62,121 nucleotides of DNA from a virus. Positions 8,758 through 17,548 of the stretch are shown one piece after another. Each line of letters begins with the position of its first letter. The first letter of the stretch is position 1. The stretch covers positions 1 to 62,121 of the IMG/VR virus record IMGVR_UViG_3300029787_000032. One strand, 5' to 3'. The notes below the pieces were generated by a model. That model did not search any database, was not told where the DNA came from, and was given only the letters and a program-made list of their open reading frames with translations. The translations under genes and the position numbers were made by a program.

Positions 8758-9429
8758 TTAGTAGTTGTTAAAGTACCCTCGTCCGGGAACTGCTCTATAA
8801 CTAGAGCGTTCTCTATCTTCTTGTCGAGCTCGTTCAAATTCTTCGTCATACACTGCTTTCAACAATTGAATTTTTTCAGGCGCTTTTTTCATAGCTAGAT
8901 AATAAGCCATACCTGCAACTAAACAAGGCAAAAATCTAAATGAAACGTTAGGATCATCTGTTGGTAAATCAAGATCATCTAATCTTTTTAGATAATAATA
9001 ACGTACACTGTAGGTAGATAAATCAGGCGTTGGATATAAAAATAATGTTGGAGTTGTTGTTCTTTCAAAATAAAACTGAGAAGGCCTTCCTTCTGAACTT
9101 TTATTTGGCAGCATATGATAGTCAGCACGGCTAACTCTAGCTAAACTTGTGTCCAAACTGTTAGAGTCTCTAATTACAACCTCTAAAATATCAACAATAT
9201 TTGTGTCTAAAGTGTAGTCAGGGTCACTTGCTGTTGTTGCTTGTGTTCCAAGTTGAATAGTCCATAAATTAAGACCACGATTAGCCCACTCAGACATCAA
9301 CAAGTTCATACTACGTATTGCTGTACGCAAGTCTTTCCCAGTAATTTCTTGTAGCCCACAACGTTCGTAAGCTTCTTGAATTACTTCTGCAGCATCTATG
9401 CTAAAATCAGTAGAACCTGATACAGCCAT
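8758..9429 (-). CDS. Head-tail connector / adaptor-like protein
   Basis: 223 residues. The helical N-terminus DAAEVIQEAYERCGLQEITGKDLRTAIRSMNLLMSEWANRGLNLWTI is characteristic of phage connector proteins (T7 gp11-like, SU10 adaptor). It is followed by a beta region (LDTNIVDILEVVIRD; FYFERTTTPTLFLYPTPD) and a C-terminal helical pair. It should form a ring between portal and tail. The second adaptor-like gene at 5897-6511 suggests two stacked rings or divided roles. Confidence 0.72.
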   Translation of the reverse strand: MAVSGSTDFSIDAAEVIQEAYERCGLQEITGKDLRTAIRSMNLLMSEWANRGLNLWTIQLGTQATTASDPDYTLDTNIVDILEVVIRDSNSLDTSLARVSRADYHMLPNKSSEGRPSQFYFERTTTPTLFLYPTPDLSTYSVRYYYLKRLDDLDLPTDDPNVSFRFLPCLVAGMAYYLAMKKAPEKIQLLKAVYDEEFERARQEDRERSSYRAVPGRGYFNNY

Positions 9430-9442
9430 ACGTTACTCCCTG

Positions 9443-9856
9443 TTACACTGATCCAGTTTTAATAAACTCTGCTACAACTGTGTACATATTACCATCATCC
9501 GCTTGTCCCGGTATTACAATGTTAATATCACCATTTGTGTTAGCATCAGTGCTTGGTGGTAATCCACCAAATTCTCTAAAGTCCCAATAACCTGTTCCTG
9601 TTAAGCCAAGTAAAGGTCTGTCTCCATCTGAATCTTCAAAGTCTAAACGAGCAAAAGAATCTGCTCCATCTCCGGTGTCGCACGCAAACCAAATTCTTTG
9701 CAACGCTCCTCTTGTAGCTGCTCCTGCTACCGTTCTTGCTGAAGCATCATAAAGAACTGTTGTGCTTCCAGTGCCGTCTGATTCTATAACTATTTTTAAA
9801 GTAACCCTTTTATCGTTTTCTTGTACGACTTCTGGTCCTGTTACTGTGTCTGCCAT
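9443..9856 (-). CDS. Virion structural protein, probable beta-rich
   Basis: 137 residues: MADTVTGPEVVQENDKRVTLKIVIESDGTGSTTVLYDASART, then IWFACDTGDGADSFARLDFED and a C-terminal NMYTVVAEFIKTGSV. It is acidic and beta-rich, as expected of a capsid or tail accessory protein. It lies between the decoration-like protein and the connector and has a GGAGG ribosome site. No named family is recognised. Confidence 0.65.
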   Translation of the reverse strand: MADTVTGPEVVQENDKRVTLKIVIESDGTGSTTVLYDASARTVAGAATRGALQRIWFACDTGDGADSFARLDFEDSDGDRPLLGLTGTGYWDFREFGGLPPSTDANTNGDINIVIPGQADDGNMYTVVAEFIKTGSV

Positions 9857-9881
9857 GTGTTTCCCTCCTTAATTAAGAAAC

Positions 9882-9903
9882 ATGTGGGCCCGAAGGCCCA
9901 CAT
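9882..9903 (-). terminator. Hairpin with UUCG loop after the 9915-10421 gene
   Basis: A nine-base stem, ATGTGGGCC / GGCCCACAT, closes on a TTCG tetraloop on the minus strand, just past the stop of the upstream gene. The tract after it (GTTTCTTAATT) is only partly T-rich, so it may be a weak terminator or an mRNA 3'-end stabiliser. Confidence 0.6.
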
Positions 9904-9914
9904 TAACGTTAATT

Positions 9915-10421
9915 TTATTGATCTGCAAATGCAGGTACATCTGCACCTTCTTGGTAACCCCAGATATAGTAATTAGTACTATCTTTAGCTAAAATATTAA
10001 TTTCAAACAAACCGAAGTCTGTAAGAGTTAAGCTTGAGTTAGAGTTTCCGTCTGAATATACAGATACGTTATCAGCATTAGAATCTAAGTGAACAATACC
10101 ACCAATGAAGAAATTAGTATTTCCCGGTGTTACAATAATTAGGTTCTCTGCTTCTTCTGCTGCGCCGCCATAAATAAGTTTATAGCATTGACCCGCAACT
10201 GGAGCTGGTAAAGTTATAGTTCTGTTAGCTGCTAGTGCAGGAACTACAAGTGTTCTTCCACTATGTGTTGCAGCATCAAGAGTTTTATTTTCATCTCCTA
10301 GTGCTACAGGTGCGTCACCCATAGTGATAATTTCAGTAATTGCTCCAGTAGTAGCATTTTTACTGATAGTTTTTAATGTGCTTTCCGATCTAATCGGACC
10401 GCTAAAAGTTGATTTTGCCAT
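9915..10421 (-). CDS. Capsid decoration-like or head structural protein
   Basis: 168 residues from the ATG at 10421, which has AAGGAG seven bases upstream; an earlier in-frame ATG adds only MLTKKETY. MAKSTFSGPIRSESTLKTISKNATTGAITE is followed by beta-rich sequence (GRTLVVPALAANRTITLPAP; NNVSVYSDGN-like repeats). It has its own strong promoter directly after the capsid terminator, so it is likely made in quantity. Decoration is inferred from position and composition. Confidence 0.62.
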   Translation of the reverse strand: MAKSTFSGPIRSESTLKTISKNATTGAITEIITMGDAPVALGDENKTLDAATHSGRTLVVPALAANRTITLPAPVAGQCYKLIYGGAAEEAENLIIVTPGNTNFFIGGIVHLDSNADNVSVYSDGNSNSSLTLTDFGLFEINILAKDSTNYYIWGYQEGADVPAFADQ

Positions 10422-10507
10422 ATAGGTCTCCTTTTTTGTCAACACAGTCTGAGACGTTGTCTACTGCACGAGTCTGTGATGACTATTAATAAATATGCAG
10501 TGTGTGA

Positions 10508-10536
10508 ATTATACGCTTTTAATAGGGTGATTGCAA
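10508..10536 (-). promoter_or_regulatory. Sigma70-type promoter for the 9915-10421 gene and following operon
   Basis: On the minus strand TTGCAA (10536-10531) is separated by exactly 17 bases from a perfect TATAAT (10513-10508). It lies between the capsid-gene terminator and the next gene, about 90 bases before its start codon. Confidence 0.75.
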
Positions 10537-10563
10537 ATAAAAAGGGGCGCCGAAACGCCCCTT
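10535..10563 (-). terminator. Rho-independent terminator after the major capsid gene
   Basis: An eight-base GC stem, AAGGGGCG / CGCCCCTT (10563-10542 on the minus strand), has a six-base loop and is followed by TTTATTTG. It stands 25 bases past the capsid stop codon and should end capsid transcription. Confidence 0.85.
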
Positions 10564-10588
10564 CTAAGTTCTTTATTGAAAAGAATTA

Positions 10589-11494
10589 TTACGCTCCTTC
10601 AGAAGCAAACATTCCTCTCCAATCAGAGAAACCAAAGCTGTAACGCTCTCTAGCCTTGTATTTCATATTTCCTGTTTCAAAGTCGCCTTCCATAGAAGTA
10701 GCGATCGGTGATCTTTGGAAATGTTTCATACCGTTAGGCACATCAGTTTTGATAAAGAACGCGTCTGTGTCAGTTAGGTAGTTGTTCACTACATAACCTT
10801 CAGGCACCATTCCTTTTGATGCTAGTGCGTTGATGTCGTTATCAGCAGTTCCAACTCTGTTTGCAGATTTCATTAATCTTTCTGCAGTGAATTGTAAAGC
10901 TGAAGGTATAATCAACTTACGAGCTTTAGCAGCAACTTTTAGACCTCTGTCATCAGCAAACGCAGCAATGTCAATCATTGCTTGTTCTAGTGATGTTTCG
11001 TTAAGGTCAGAAGCAGTTGCTAGTTCGTTTCTTTGGTTACCAGATGTAGTTGGGTGAGCTGAAGAAAATAGCTCAACGCCATCACCACCTGTAAAGCTAG
11101 AGTCGAAACCGTTGTTTAAAACGTTTGCAGCTTTAACTTGTTTTGTATGAGCCATTGAACGTGCAAGAGCTTTCGTATAACGAGTACTGATCTTGTCGTA
11201 AAGGTTATCCTCTACAGCTTCTTCAGTAATCTGGAAAGCCAGTGCCACTGTTTCATGAGAGTAACGAGCTGTGAAAGACTCAGTTGCGCTATCAAAGTTA
11301 ACAGAAGAACCTTCTGGTTTAACTGATGCAGAACCGAAGCCTGACAACATTACTTCTTCTTCGAAAGCTCTGTCAGAGTTTTCTGTGTCGAAGATTTCAG
11401 CGTGCTGATTCTCATAGCCTTGATATTCCAGTCCAAATAAGGCATTCAAACCGGGTTCCAACTCTTTTGCGAGTTGTGATCTATTTATAGCCAT
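10589..11494 (-). CDS. Major capsid protein (HK97 fold)
   Basis: 301 residues. Starts MAINRSQLAKELEPGLNALFGLEYQGYENQHAEIF, then an extended segment (SFTARYSHETVALAFQITEEAVEDNLYDKISTRYTKALARSMAHTKQ cut into its parts: E-loop region then spine helix), and ends in a beta-rich P-domain-like part with KARERYSFGFSDWRGMFASEGA. This is the phage capsid pattern seen in short-tailed marine phages. It follows the scaffold and two small head genes and has its own terminator, consistent with high expression. Confidence 0.85.
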   Translation of the reverse strand: MAINRSQLAKELEPGLNALFGLEYQGYENQHAEIFDTENSDRAFEEEVMLSGFGSASVKPEGSSVNFDSATESFTARYSHETVALAFQITEEAVEDNLYDKISTRYTKALARSMAHTKQVKAANVLNNGFDSSFTGGDGVELFSSAHPTTSGNQRNELATASDLNETSLEQAMIDIAAFADDRGLKVAAKARKLIIPSALQFTAERLMKSANRVGTADNDINALASKGMVPEGYVVNNYLTDTDAFFIKTDVPNGMKHFQRSPIATSMEGDFETGNMKYKARERYSFGFSDWRGMFASEGA

Positions 11495-11508
11495 AGTTTA
11501 AATCCTCC

Positions 11509-12075
11509 CTATACGCCAGTTGTTAGTTTATACACATGCTCACCAGTGTTAAACACTACATACGCGTTAGCGTTTGCATTTGCTGTATCACTGTTATCAG
11601 GATCTTTTGAGATTCCGATTTGCTTAAAACCACCTGATGTACCAGAAGTAGAAGTATCAATCTCAGAAGTTGATTGTCCAGTAATAGTGCTTCCACCAGT
11701 ACCTACAAAATCAAAACCTGAATGATTCATAGCTGCTGTTCCAGTTCCATCATGTTGTGCTTCAAACACGATATGTGGATCTGAGTAAACATACGCAACG
11801 ATATCAGAAGCGTTAGTGCTTGCTGGATAAAATGCTTTGTATGTTGGTTTACTTGATGTCGGATCAGTATAAAAACAACCTCCAAAAACACCCAGTTGTT
11901 GAGTGTCTCCAGCTGCTGCATCTTCAATACCTCCGCCTGCCACTGCTTCTACAACTTGTCCGCTATAGATAGAAGTGCCGTAGTTAGCTGCAATTGCATA
12001 CTCTTCAGTACGAATCTCGCCACCACTTAAATGCCTTGCGGGTTTAAAACCAAAGGCTGCGTCTTTATTTGCCAT
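11509..12075 (-). CDS. Head decoration-like structural protein
   Basis: 188 residues: MANKDAAFGFKPARHLSGGEIRTEEYAIAANYGTSIYSGQVVE, beta-rich with many Gly, Thr and Ala, and ending NAYVVFNTGEHVYKLTTGV. This beginning is typical of phage proteins encoded directly before the major capsid gene, which are capsid-associated. A GGAGG ribosome site precedes it. The 84 bases upstream are AT-rich and may hold a weak promoter (TTGCCA, 17 bases, TAACAA). Confidence 0.65.
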   Translation of the reverse strand: MANKDAAFGFKPARHLSGGEIRTEEYAIAANYGTSIYSGQVVEAVAGGGIEDAAAGDTQQLGVFGGCFYTDPTSSKPTYKAFYPASTNASDIVAYVYSDPHIVFEAQHDGTGTAAMNHSGFDFVGTGGSTITGQSTSEIDTSTSGTSGGFKQIGISKDPDNSDTANANANAYVVFNTGEHVYKLTTGV

Positions 12076-12159
12076 AATTATAGTCCTCCTTAGACTAATA
12101 AATTATTAGTTATTGTTAATAATCCAATTTAATTCTGGCAATGAATAGTGTAATAGAAA

Positions 12160-12624
12160 CTAATCTTGTTTCTTGGCACCGCCAAAAGATACTCTTGTTT
12201 GCCTAGTTGGATTGTCTATAGGCATACTAGGATGCTGCTCCCTTAACAAACTATTGTCAACAGCTTGCTGTTGATCTGATGTTTGTTGTGCAAAATAAGC
12301 TCTACGCTCATCTGCAATTTCATTTGGTATTTTGGCTAGCAGTAATCCACCTACAGCAACAACGCCTTTATGTGTTCCGTCTTCAACAGTTGGAGCATCA
12401 AAGCCACCTAATTCTTCGAGTCTAACAAGTTCATAACCTTCTCTAATACGAGAAGAAACGTTTTTCTTGTCTTCTTGACCCATAACTTCAGCTCGAATCC
12501 AACGATACTGAAATCCGTCAGGTGCTTGTGGCGCGTCTAATCTAGATGGTGGTCGCCATGGCTGCCTTTTGGCAGTTTTATCTCTAGTTTGAGATGAGCG
12601 TGAGGTTCTTGTTTTATCATTCAT
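12160..12624 (-). CDS. Conserved protein between scaffold and capsid genes
   Basis: 154 residues. A basic, disordered start (MNDKTRTSRSSQTRDKTAKRQPWRPPSRL) is followed by FQYRWIRAEVMGQEDKKNVSSRIREGYELVRLEEL and a GVVAVGGLLLAKIPNEIADERRAYF stretch. Proteins with this core are common beside scaffold genes in marine phages, with no known function. A virion or assembly role is inferred from position. Confidence 0.65.
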   Translation of the reverse strand: MNDKTRTSRSSQTRDKTAKRQPWRPPSRLDAPQAPDGFQYRWIRAEVMGQEDKKNVSSRIREGYELVRLEELGGFDAPTVEDGTHKGVVAVGGLLLAKIPNEIADERRAYFAQQTSDQQQAVDNSLLREQHPSMPIDNPTRQTRVSFGGAKKQD

Positions 12625-12629
12625 AATGC

Positions 12630-13604
12630 TTACTCCTTCACGTATTTAGCATATTCTTCTAATGGCACACCAAGTTTTTTCGCTATCGCAACTTGTGATG
12701 GTGTGAGTCTCACAGTGCGTTTTCCTTTTTTGGAAACTGATCTTACCGCAGGAGCCACTGTTTGGTCAACCTTTTTTTGCGGTTTTTCTGCCTCAAACTT
12801 ATTTGGAAATTGTTCTCTAATTCTACGATCAACTTGTTCGTAATAATCATCAGAACGTGGGTCATACCCTTCTTCTTCCACAAGTTTTCTATGAATCGCA
12901 AACGCTGTGTACGTCATTGCTTCATCTTGACCAAACCACGTGTTTTTCTCTGCCCAACTGTTTGCTTTCGGATCTGGAGCAGGTGCTGGCTGCTGTGGTT
13001 GTTGGTATTGTTGAGGTTGCTGTTGAGGTATTTCTCTTTGTTGCTGAAATTGTTGTGCTTGATATTCAAGTTGTTCTTTTTGAATTTTAGCACGTTCAGC
13101 ATTTAATGTTGCTTTAGCCAATGCACTTTGTGCTTCAGCTTGTATGTCAACATTGCCATCCTCAATAGCTTTTTTTAATTTTAATTTAGCTTCTTCTATT
13201 TGAGCTAATGACTCAGACTCAAGACTAGACACATAGTTTTGATTTGTGTCAGCATAACGTTGTTCAAGATCATCTTTTGTTTCTTTAAGACCTTGAGCAT
13301 ACTTCATCGCCGCTTCTTCACGACGTTCTGATTCTCTGAGTTTTCCTACAAGCTTTGCTATTCGTTTTTGAACTTTATCGCTGTAGTCTTGTAATTCACC
13401 GTTGTCCGTTGGCCGTTGTTCCTGAACATCATTGCTGACATCAGATTCCTCAACTGCGTCATCGGCGACAACACTCTCTTCTGGTTGCTCTTCATTATCT
13501 TCTACTGGGGTTACTTTTGATTCTTCTAGTTCAACATCAACGGCTTCTCCGCTAGTGTCAATATCGACAAGTTTATTGTCTTGTATTTTTTCTGCCTCTG
13601 GCAT
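12630..13604 (-). CDS. Capsid scaffolding protein
   Basis: 324 residues. The first ~90 residues are very acidic and unstructured (many Glu, Asp, Val); the middle is a long helix predicted to form a coiled coil, then a Gln/Pro-rich linker, and a basic C-terminus (KKGKRTVRLTPSQVAIAKKLGVPLEEYAKYVKE) that could contact the capsid protein. This arrangement and its place between portal and capsid genes match phage scaffolds, which guide procapsid assembly and then leave. Confidence 0.8.
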   Translation of the reverse strand: MPEAEKIQDNKLVDIDTSGEAVDVELEESKVTPVEDNEEQPEESVVADDAVEESDVSNDVQEQRPTDNGELQDYSDKVQKRIAKLVGKLRESERREEAAMKYAQGLKETKDDLEQRYADTNQNYVSSLESESLAQIEEAKLKLKKAIEDGNVDIQAEAQSALAKATLNAERAKIQKEQLEYQAQQFQQQREIPQQQPQQYQQPQQPAPAPDPKANSWAEKNTWFGQDEAMTYTAFAIHRKLVEEEGYDPRSDDYYEQVDRRIREQFPNKFEAEKPQKKVDQTVAPAVRSVSKKGKRTVRLTPSQVAIAKKLGVPLEEYAKYVKE

Positions 13605-13641
13605 GGTTCTTGTTCTCCATGGTTAATTATTGCAAGATGAC

Positions 13642-14151
13642 TTACATGTGTAAGATGTCAGTCGGATCCTGTATTATAGCAAGTATTTCGTCATCATTCA
13701 AGAGTCTTAAATCACCGCCGTCAATTTTTAATCTTGACCCCGCATAACGGGCAAAGATCACCCAATCACCCTTTTTGCACCACGGACCTTCAGGAAACTT
13801 GTTGGTATCGCCATACGCATCAGGGCCAGTGGCCACCACATAACCGCAAACGGTCGCTAATTGTTCTCTTTCTCGAGTTTGATCAGACAAAATAACACCA
13901 CCTTTTGTACGTTCAGCACCTAAATATGGTAAAATTAGAATCCTCCAACCAGTGGGACGAGGTAGCTTTTCAGCAATATCGCTGTCAATATTATCAGGGT
14001 CCAAGTATTTAGATTCTCGCTGTCCATATATTTCCTCTACTTCCTTTTGCTTTTTCTCTAATTCAGCTACTGTTTTACCTTCTTCAGCAACCTTTATTTT
14101 TTCTTTTTTTCTGGCTTTCGCCATGTGCGTGGGTAATATTAAATCATTCAT
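13642..14151 (-). CDS. GroES-like co-chaperonin (Cpn10 fold)
   Basis: 169 residues. After a ~60-residue charged extension, residues ~65-160 carry a Cpn10 domain: PTGWRILILPYLGAERTKGGVILSDQTREREQLATVCGYVVATGPDAY in sequence form R-I-L-I-x-P, mobile-loop-like GGVILSD, then GDWVIFARYAGSRLKIDGGDLRLLNDDEILAII. Such proteins cap host GroEL, like T4 gp31, often to fold the capsid protein. It sits between portal and scaffold genes. The start has AAGGAG eight bases upstream. The N-terminal extension is unusual for a plain GroES (~95 residues). Confidence 0.85.
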   Translation of the reverse strand: MNDLILPTHMAKARKKEKIKVAEEGKTVAELEKKQKEVEEIYGQRESKYLDPDNIDSDIAEKLPRPTGWRILILPYLGAERTKGGVILSDQTREREQLATVCGYVVATGPDAYGDTNKFPEGPWCKKGDWVIFARYAGSRLKIDGGDLRLLNDDEILAIIQDPTDILHM

Positions 14152-14341
14152 CGTTTTGTTCTCCTTGTTTCATTATGTCTTGTATTTCCCCTTCTATTTC
14201 TTCCAAAGCACGAAAACGGCCCATCATTTTTGCATAGTCTGTAGATTCTTCTACCGTACCCTGCATAACATAGTCCGTTGTCTGTTGTTTTTTGTTGCGT
14301 ATAATACGCAAAAGCTTTTCGCTTAAATATAATCCGTCCAT
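14144..14341 (-). CDS. Small helical protein, head module
   Basis: 65 residues: MDGLYLSEKLLRIIRNKKQQTTDYVMQGTVEESTDYAKMMGRFRALEEIEGEIQDIMKQGEQNDE. Two amphipathic helices, the second acidic. It overlaps the co-chaperonin start by eight bases. A portal-associated or assembly role is possible; no family is recognised. Confidence 0.65.
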   Translation of the reverse strand: MDGLYLSEKLLRIIRNKKQQTTDYVMQGTVEESTDYAKMMGRFRALEEIEGEIQDIMKQGEQNDE

Positions 14342-14348
14342 TATTTCT

Positions 14349-14606
14349 TTATAAGTTAGATCTAATCGCTCTGTACTTCTCTAATATATCTGCTATCCCA
14401 GAATTTGCAACATCATTGTGGCCAATGATCATCATGCCACCGTCCATTTTACTTTCTCTATCCATTAACGCAATATTACCTAAATCGTAAGAACCGCTTT
14501 GAGCCATTTCACTTATTCTTTGCATAGCCTCTTCTTGTGTCATGCCCATTTCCATTAAACGATTAAGAACAGCGCTTCCTTTAGAACTTAAACCAAACTC
14601 CTCCAC
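14349..14606 (-). CDS. Small head-module protein of unknown function
   Basis: 85 residues: MEEFGLSSKGSAVLNRLMEMGMTQEEAMQRISEMAQSGSYDLGN, then MDGGMMIIGHNDVANSGIADILEKYRAIRSNL. The first half is helical and Met-rich, resembling a UBA-like small helical bundle; the DGGMM segment recalls the Gly-rich motifs in other virion proteins here. It lies two bases after the portal gene. Confidence 0.6.
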   Translation of the reverse strand: MEEFGLSSKGSAVLNRLMEMGMTQEEAMQRISEMAQSGSYDLGNIALMDRESKMDGGMMIIGHNDVANSGIADILEKYRAIRSNL

Positions 14607-14608
14607 GA

Positions 14609-17074
14609 CTACATACCCCCAAACGTATCACTTAAATTTTTAGTAATCTTCTCTGCTTTGTCCAACACTTTTTGTTCTGCATCGTTCTCTAATTTCTCTA
14701 TAGCGATAGCCGAACGAATTGCAACAGCGTCTTTTTGTTGATCAATCTTTTCTTTATCAGTTTGTTCTCGTGCTTCAGCTTTGTCTTTTTCAAGTGCAAG
14801 TTTAGCTCGAGCTTCTTTTTCTTTACGTTCGTTTTCTTCACTTCGAATGTCTAGTTCTTTTTGTTTTAACTCAACAAGTGGGTCATCTTGAGTTACGTTT
14901 AACATTTCATCCATGTCCTCAATGTACTCAGCTATTAACTGCGACTGACGAACAGCAATTAAATTTTGCATTTCTGCCATAATTTGTTGTTGCATCTGTT
15001 GCATCTCTTCTGGAGACGATCCTTGTGCTTGTTCCATTTGCTCCTGCATGGATTCTTGCATTGATTCTTGTATATCTTCTTGAGCTAGTAATGAGATGTG
15101 TTGCATAATATGTGCCTGTATATTTGACATAGCTTGTGGGTTAGTTTTTGTAATTGCACTACCAAGTAACGCAATATGTGAAGCAATATGTGCTTGATGG
15201 TCTTGTCCCGGGAATGCTTGCGCTGTCATACCTGCCGTTAACTCTGCATTTTCTAATGCAGGATCTTTTGGTTGTGGTTGAGGTGGAGGCGGCATTAAAG
15301 CCTCAATGTTTTGTACACCCATGGCCTCATACATTCTTCTGTATGCTTCAGGTAAACTGTGCATTTGTGGTGCAGCCTGCGCTAATTGTAATTGTTGTTG
15401 CGCTAAAGTCACACGTTGTGTCACTGAAAAAATGTTTGGATCAGATACAGGTATTACATCAATACGTGCATCAAAGTCTTGAGACATAATTGTTTGGTCA
15501 GCACCTACAATTTGATAAGGGTAGTTTTGAGGTAGTGTTGATGCAAATAGTTTTGCTAATAACTTAAATTCTTTTCCTTGAGCAGAATGCATTCTTTTGT
15601 GAATTGCAGACATAACTTTCATGCCTCTCTCAAGAAGAGCCATAGTCGTGCCAACAGGATTTACTTCGTTACCTTCACCAAGTTTCATGTCAGCGACAGC
15701 AGCGAATGATTTGCCACTCTCAATAACAAAACCTAATAGTTGGTATAATGTGCCAGACGGTTCTTTATATGGTAGTGGTACAAGTGAGCTTGCAATATCT
15801 CCTGCTGGAGCATCCACATCTCTAAACTCTCCGGGAACTAAAGGCTGATCGTCATCACGGATACGTAAGCCTCTTGCTTTGAAACCAGAGGGTAAGTTGG
15901 CGAGTGTGCCGGCGTCAATGAGTTGTCGTAGTATAGAGGTTGCAGACTTTGATAAACCACCAAGCATATGAATAAGACCAAAACCATAAAAGCCAAGGCC
16001 GGGTAAAAATTTGTAGTGAACAAAATATTGTTTTTTGTTTTTAAATCTATCTGCTTCATTCCAGTTTCTACGTATTGACAGTACAGTTGATGAACTCTCA
16101 TCAATAGTTACAATATAAGGTAAACTAATTCCACTTTCTTCACCTGCCTCATTGGCATCTTCGTATCCGGGTAAATCTAAATCTGTATGTATTTCTAAAA
16201 TTGTATGTATATCGTCTTTTGTATAAATTCGTTTCTTACCATCAAGAGAATCAATTTTTTCACTCACCGAGTCTGTGTCTGGATCACCCGGCTCATCCAG
16301 TTCAATGTCTCTGTAAAAACCTGTTGCTTGATATTTACGTACGTCATTTGCTGCCATCTTAACAACATGAGTAATTCGCATACATGTCATTAGATCTGTT
16401 GCATCGTAAGGTACAACGAGATCTTGAGATGATACAAATTTAGAAACAGGTCTGCCTAGTTTTTCGTCAAAGTAAACTTTACGGAACGCCGAACCTGATA
16501 ATGGAAGATGAAATAACATTTGATCAAGTTCGGGTTCATACTCCTCCATGACATGGGAAAGTTGATAATTCATATATTCTTTTACACGTTTTGACTGTGC
16601 TTCGACTTGTGGATTAGTTGCACCCATAATTTGAGTTTTTACAGGACCGCCTGCTGGAAATAATTCTTTGTACGATTGTGCTTGAAATTGTGTCACTGAT
16701 TCTGCAAGTAGTGGATGTGTTACACCAGACGCACCGGGAAACGGGTCGCTTCTGTCTTCATACGTCATGCCTAATAATCCTAAACCTTCTGCGTAGGTAG
16801 ATGCCCATTCTGCTCTAGAATCGTTATCTGCTTCATACGCCTCCATCAACTCATCTGCTATTACAGCTAAATCAGACTCGTCCATAAATTCAGCTAAGTT
16901 AGAAGTATGTTCTTCTGCTACGGGAGCATCAGAACCAAAATTAATTGTAGCGCCGCCGTCTTCGTCTAGTTCGGGGTCGCCATTTAATAATTCAACATCT
17001 TCGGGTAAAACATTTTCTGCTTCTAAATTAAACTTCATTTGTTCATTTAAAGGCATATCTTTTTCTATCGGCAT
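14609..17074 (-). CDS. Portal protein
   Basis: 821 residues. An acidic N-terminus is followed by the portal core: DRSDPFPGASGVTHPLLAESVTQFQAQSYKELFPAGGPV, YEPELDQMLFHLPLSGSAFRKVYFD, VVPYDATDL and YFVHYKFLPGLGFYGFGLIHMLGG, then a long helical region (GTTMALLERGMKVMSAIHKRMHSAQ) and a ~200-residue C-terminus rich in Gln, Met and charged coiled coil. It forms the dodecameric DNA channel at one vertex. The length and the long C-terminal helical tail fit portals of short-tailed phages with barrel-like ends. Confidence 0.88.
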   Translation of the reverse strand: MPIEKDMPLNEQMKFNLEAENVLPEDVELLNGDPELDEDGGATINFGSDAPVAEEHTSNLAEFMDESDLAVIADELMEAYEADNDSRAEWASTYAEGLGLLGMTYEDRSDPFPGASGVTHPLLAESVTQFQAQSYKELFPAGGPVKTQIMGATNPQVEAQSKRVKEYMNYQLSHVMEEYEPELDQMLFHLPLSGSAFRKVYFDEKLGRPVSKFVSSQDLVVPYDATDLMTCMRITHVVKMAANDVRKYQATGFYRDIELDEPGDPDTDSVSEKIDSLDGKKRIYTKDDIHTILEIHTDLDLPGYEDANEAGEESGISLPYIVTIDESSSTVLSIRRNWNEADRFKNKKQYFVHYKFLPGLGFYGFGLIHMLGGLSKSATSILRQLIDAGTLANLPSGFKARGLRIRDDDQPLVPGEFRDVDAPAGDIASSLVPLPYKEPSGTLYQLLGFVIESGKSFAAVADMKLGEGNEVNPVGTTMALLERGMKVMSAIHKRMHSAQGKEFKLLAKLFASTLPQNYPYQIVGADQTIMSQDFDARIDVIPVSDPNIFSVTQRVTLAQQQLQLAQAAPQMHSLPEAYRRMYEAMGVQNIEALMPPPPQPQPKDPALENAELTAGMTAQAFPGQDHQAHIASHIALLGSAITKTNPQAMSNIQAHIMQHISLLAQEDIQESMQESMQEQMEQAQGSSPEEMQQMQQQIMAEMQNLIAVRQSQLIAEYIEDMDEMLNVTQDDPLVELKQKELDIRSEENERKEKEARAKLALEKDKAEAREQTDKEKIDQQKDAVAIRSAIAIEKLENDAEQKVLDKAEKITKNLSDTFGGM

Positions 17075-17083
17075 ATTTTTTTC

Positions 17084-17548
17084 CTATATAAATTCTTGTA
17101 TCTCTTCTGGAGTGTAACCAAACTCTAAAAGATCGTTAATGCTATACATTGCTCCTTCTTCACCTTCAATCATTTTGTCGTCCATTTTACCCAAATATTC
17201 GTAACCTATCTTATCAAAAACCATTTCGTGCTCATTGAGGCCTCCGCCATCCATCACGTCATACATTAACATTGGTATGCCCGCTAATCTTGACGTACCT
17301 CTCAAAAGGTTTTTTCCTGCATATTTTGCTGCGTTTTTTGCAACATTGCCTATGTTCGATAACATAGATCTTCCCGCGTCAGCGGAAACAACTCCTGCAT
17401 TAGCGTACCCTATACGTCCACCATCGGCCTCTAGCACTCGACCTGTAATCTGAAATATCTCAGCATCGATGTGAGAAAAATCTTCGCCTATTTCTTTTAA
17501 ATAACGTTTCTCATTTAACAGTTCTGATATTCTATTTTCCCCGGGCAT
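17084..17548 (-). CDS. Unknown protein with GGRIG motif, upstream of portal
   Basis: 154 residues. A helical start (NRISELLNEKRYLKEIGEDFSHIDAEIF) leads to EADGGRIGYANAG, a Gly-rich short motif shared in form with several other proteins of this genome, then a helical Ala/Lys stretch and an acidic C-terminus (INDLLEFGYTPEEIQEFI). Function unknown; the location suggests a minor virion protein. It overlaps the start of the Hint-domain gene's end by 17 bases. Confidence 0.6.
   Translation of the reverse strand: MPGENRISELLNEKRYLKEIGEDFSHIDAEIFQITGRVLEADGGRIGYANAGVVSADAGRSMLSNIGNVAKNAAKYAGKNLLRGTSRLAGIPMLMYDVMDGGGLNEHEMVFDKIGYEYLGKMDDKMIEGEEGAMYSINDLLEFGYTPEEIQEFI

Noticed and set aside
12762-13106. 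Plus-strand frames opposite the scaffold gene
   Set aside because: They are antisense readings of the Gln-rich and Glu/Lys-rich coding strand, rich in Leu, Phe and Val, with no start signals.
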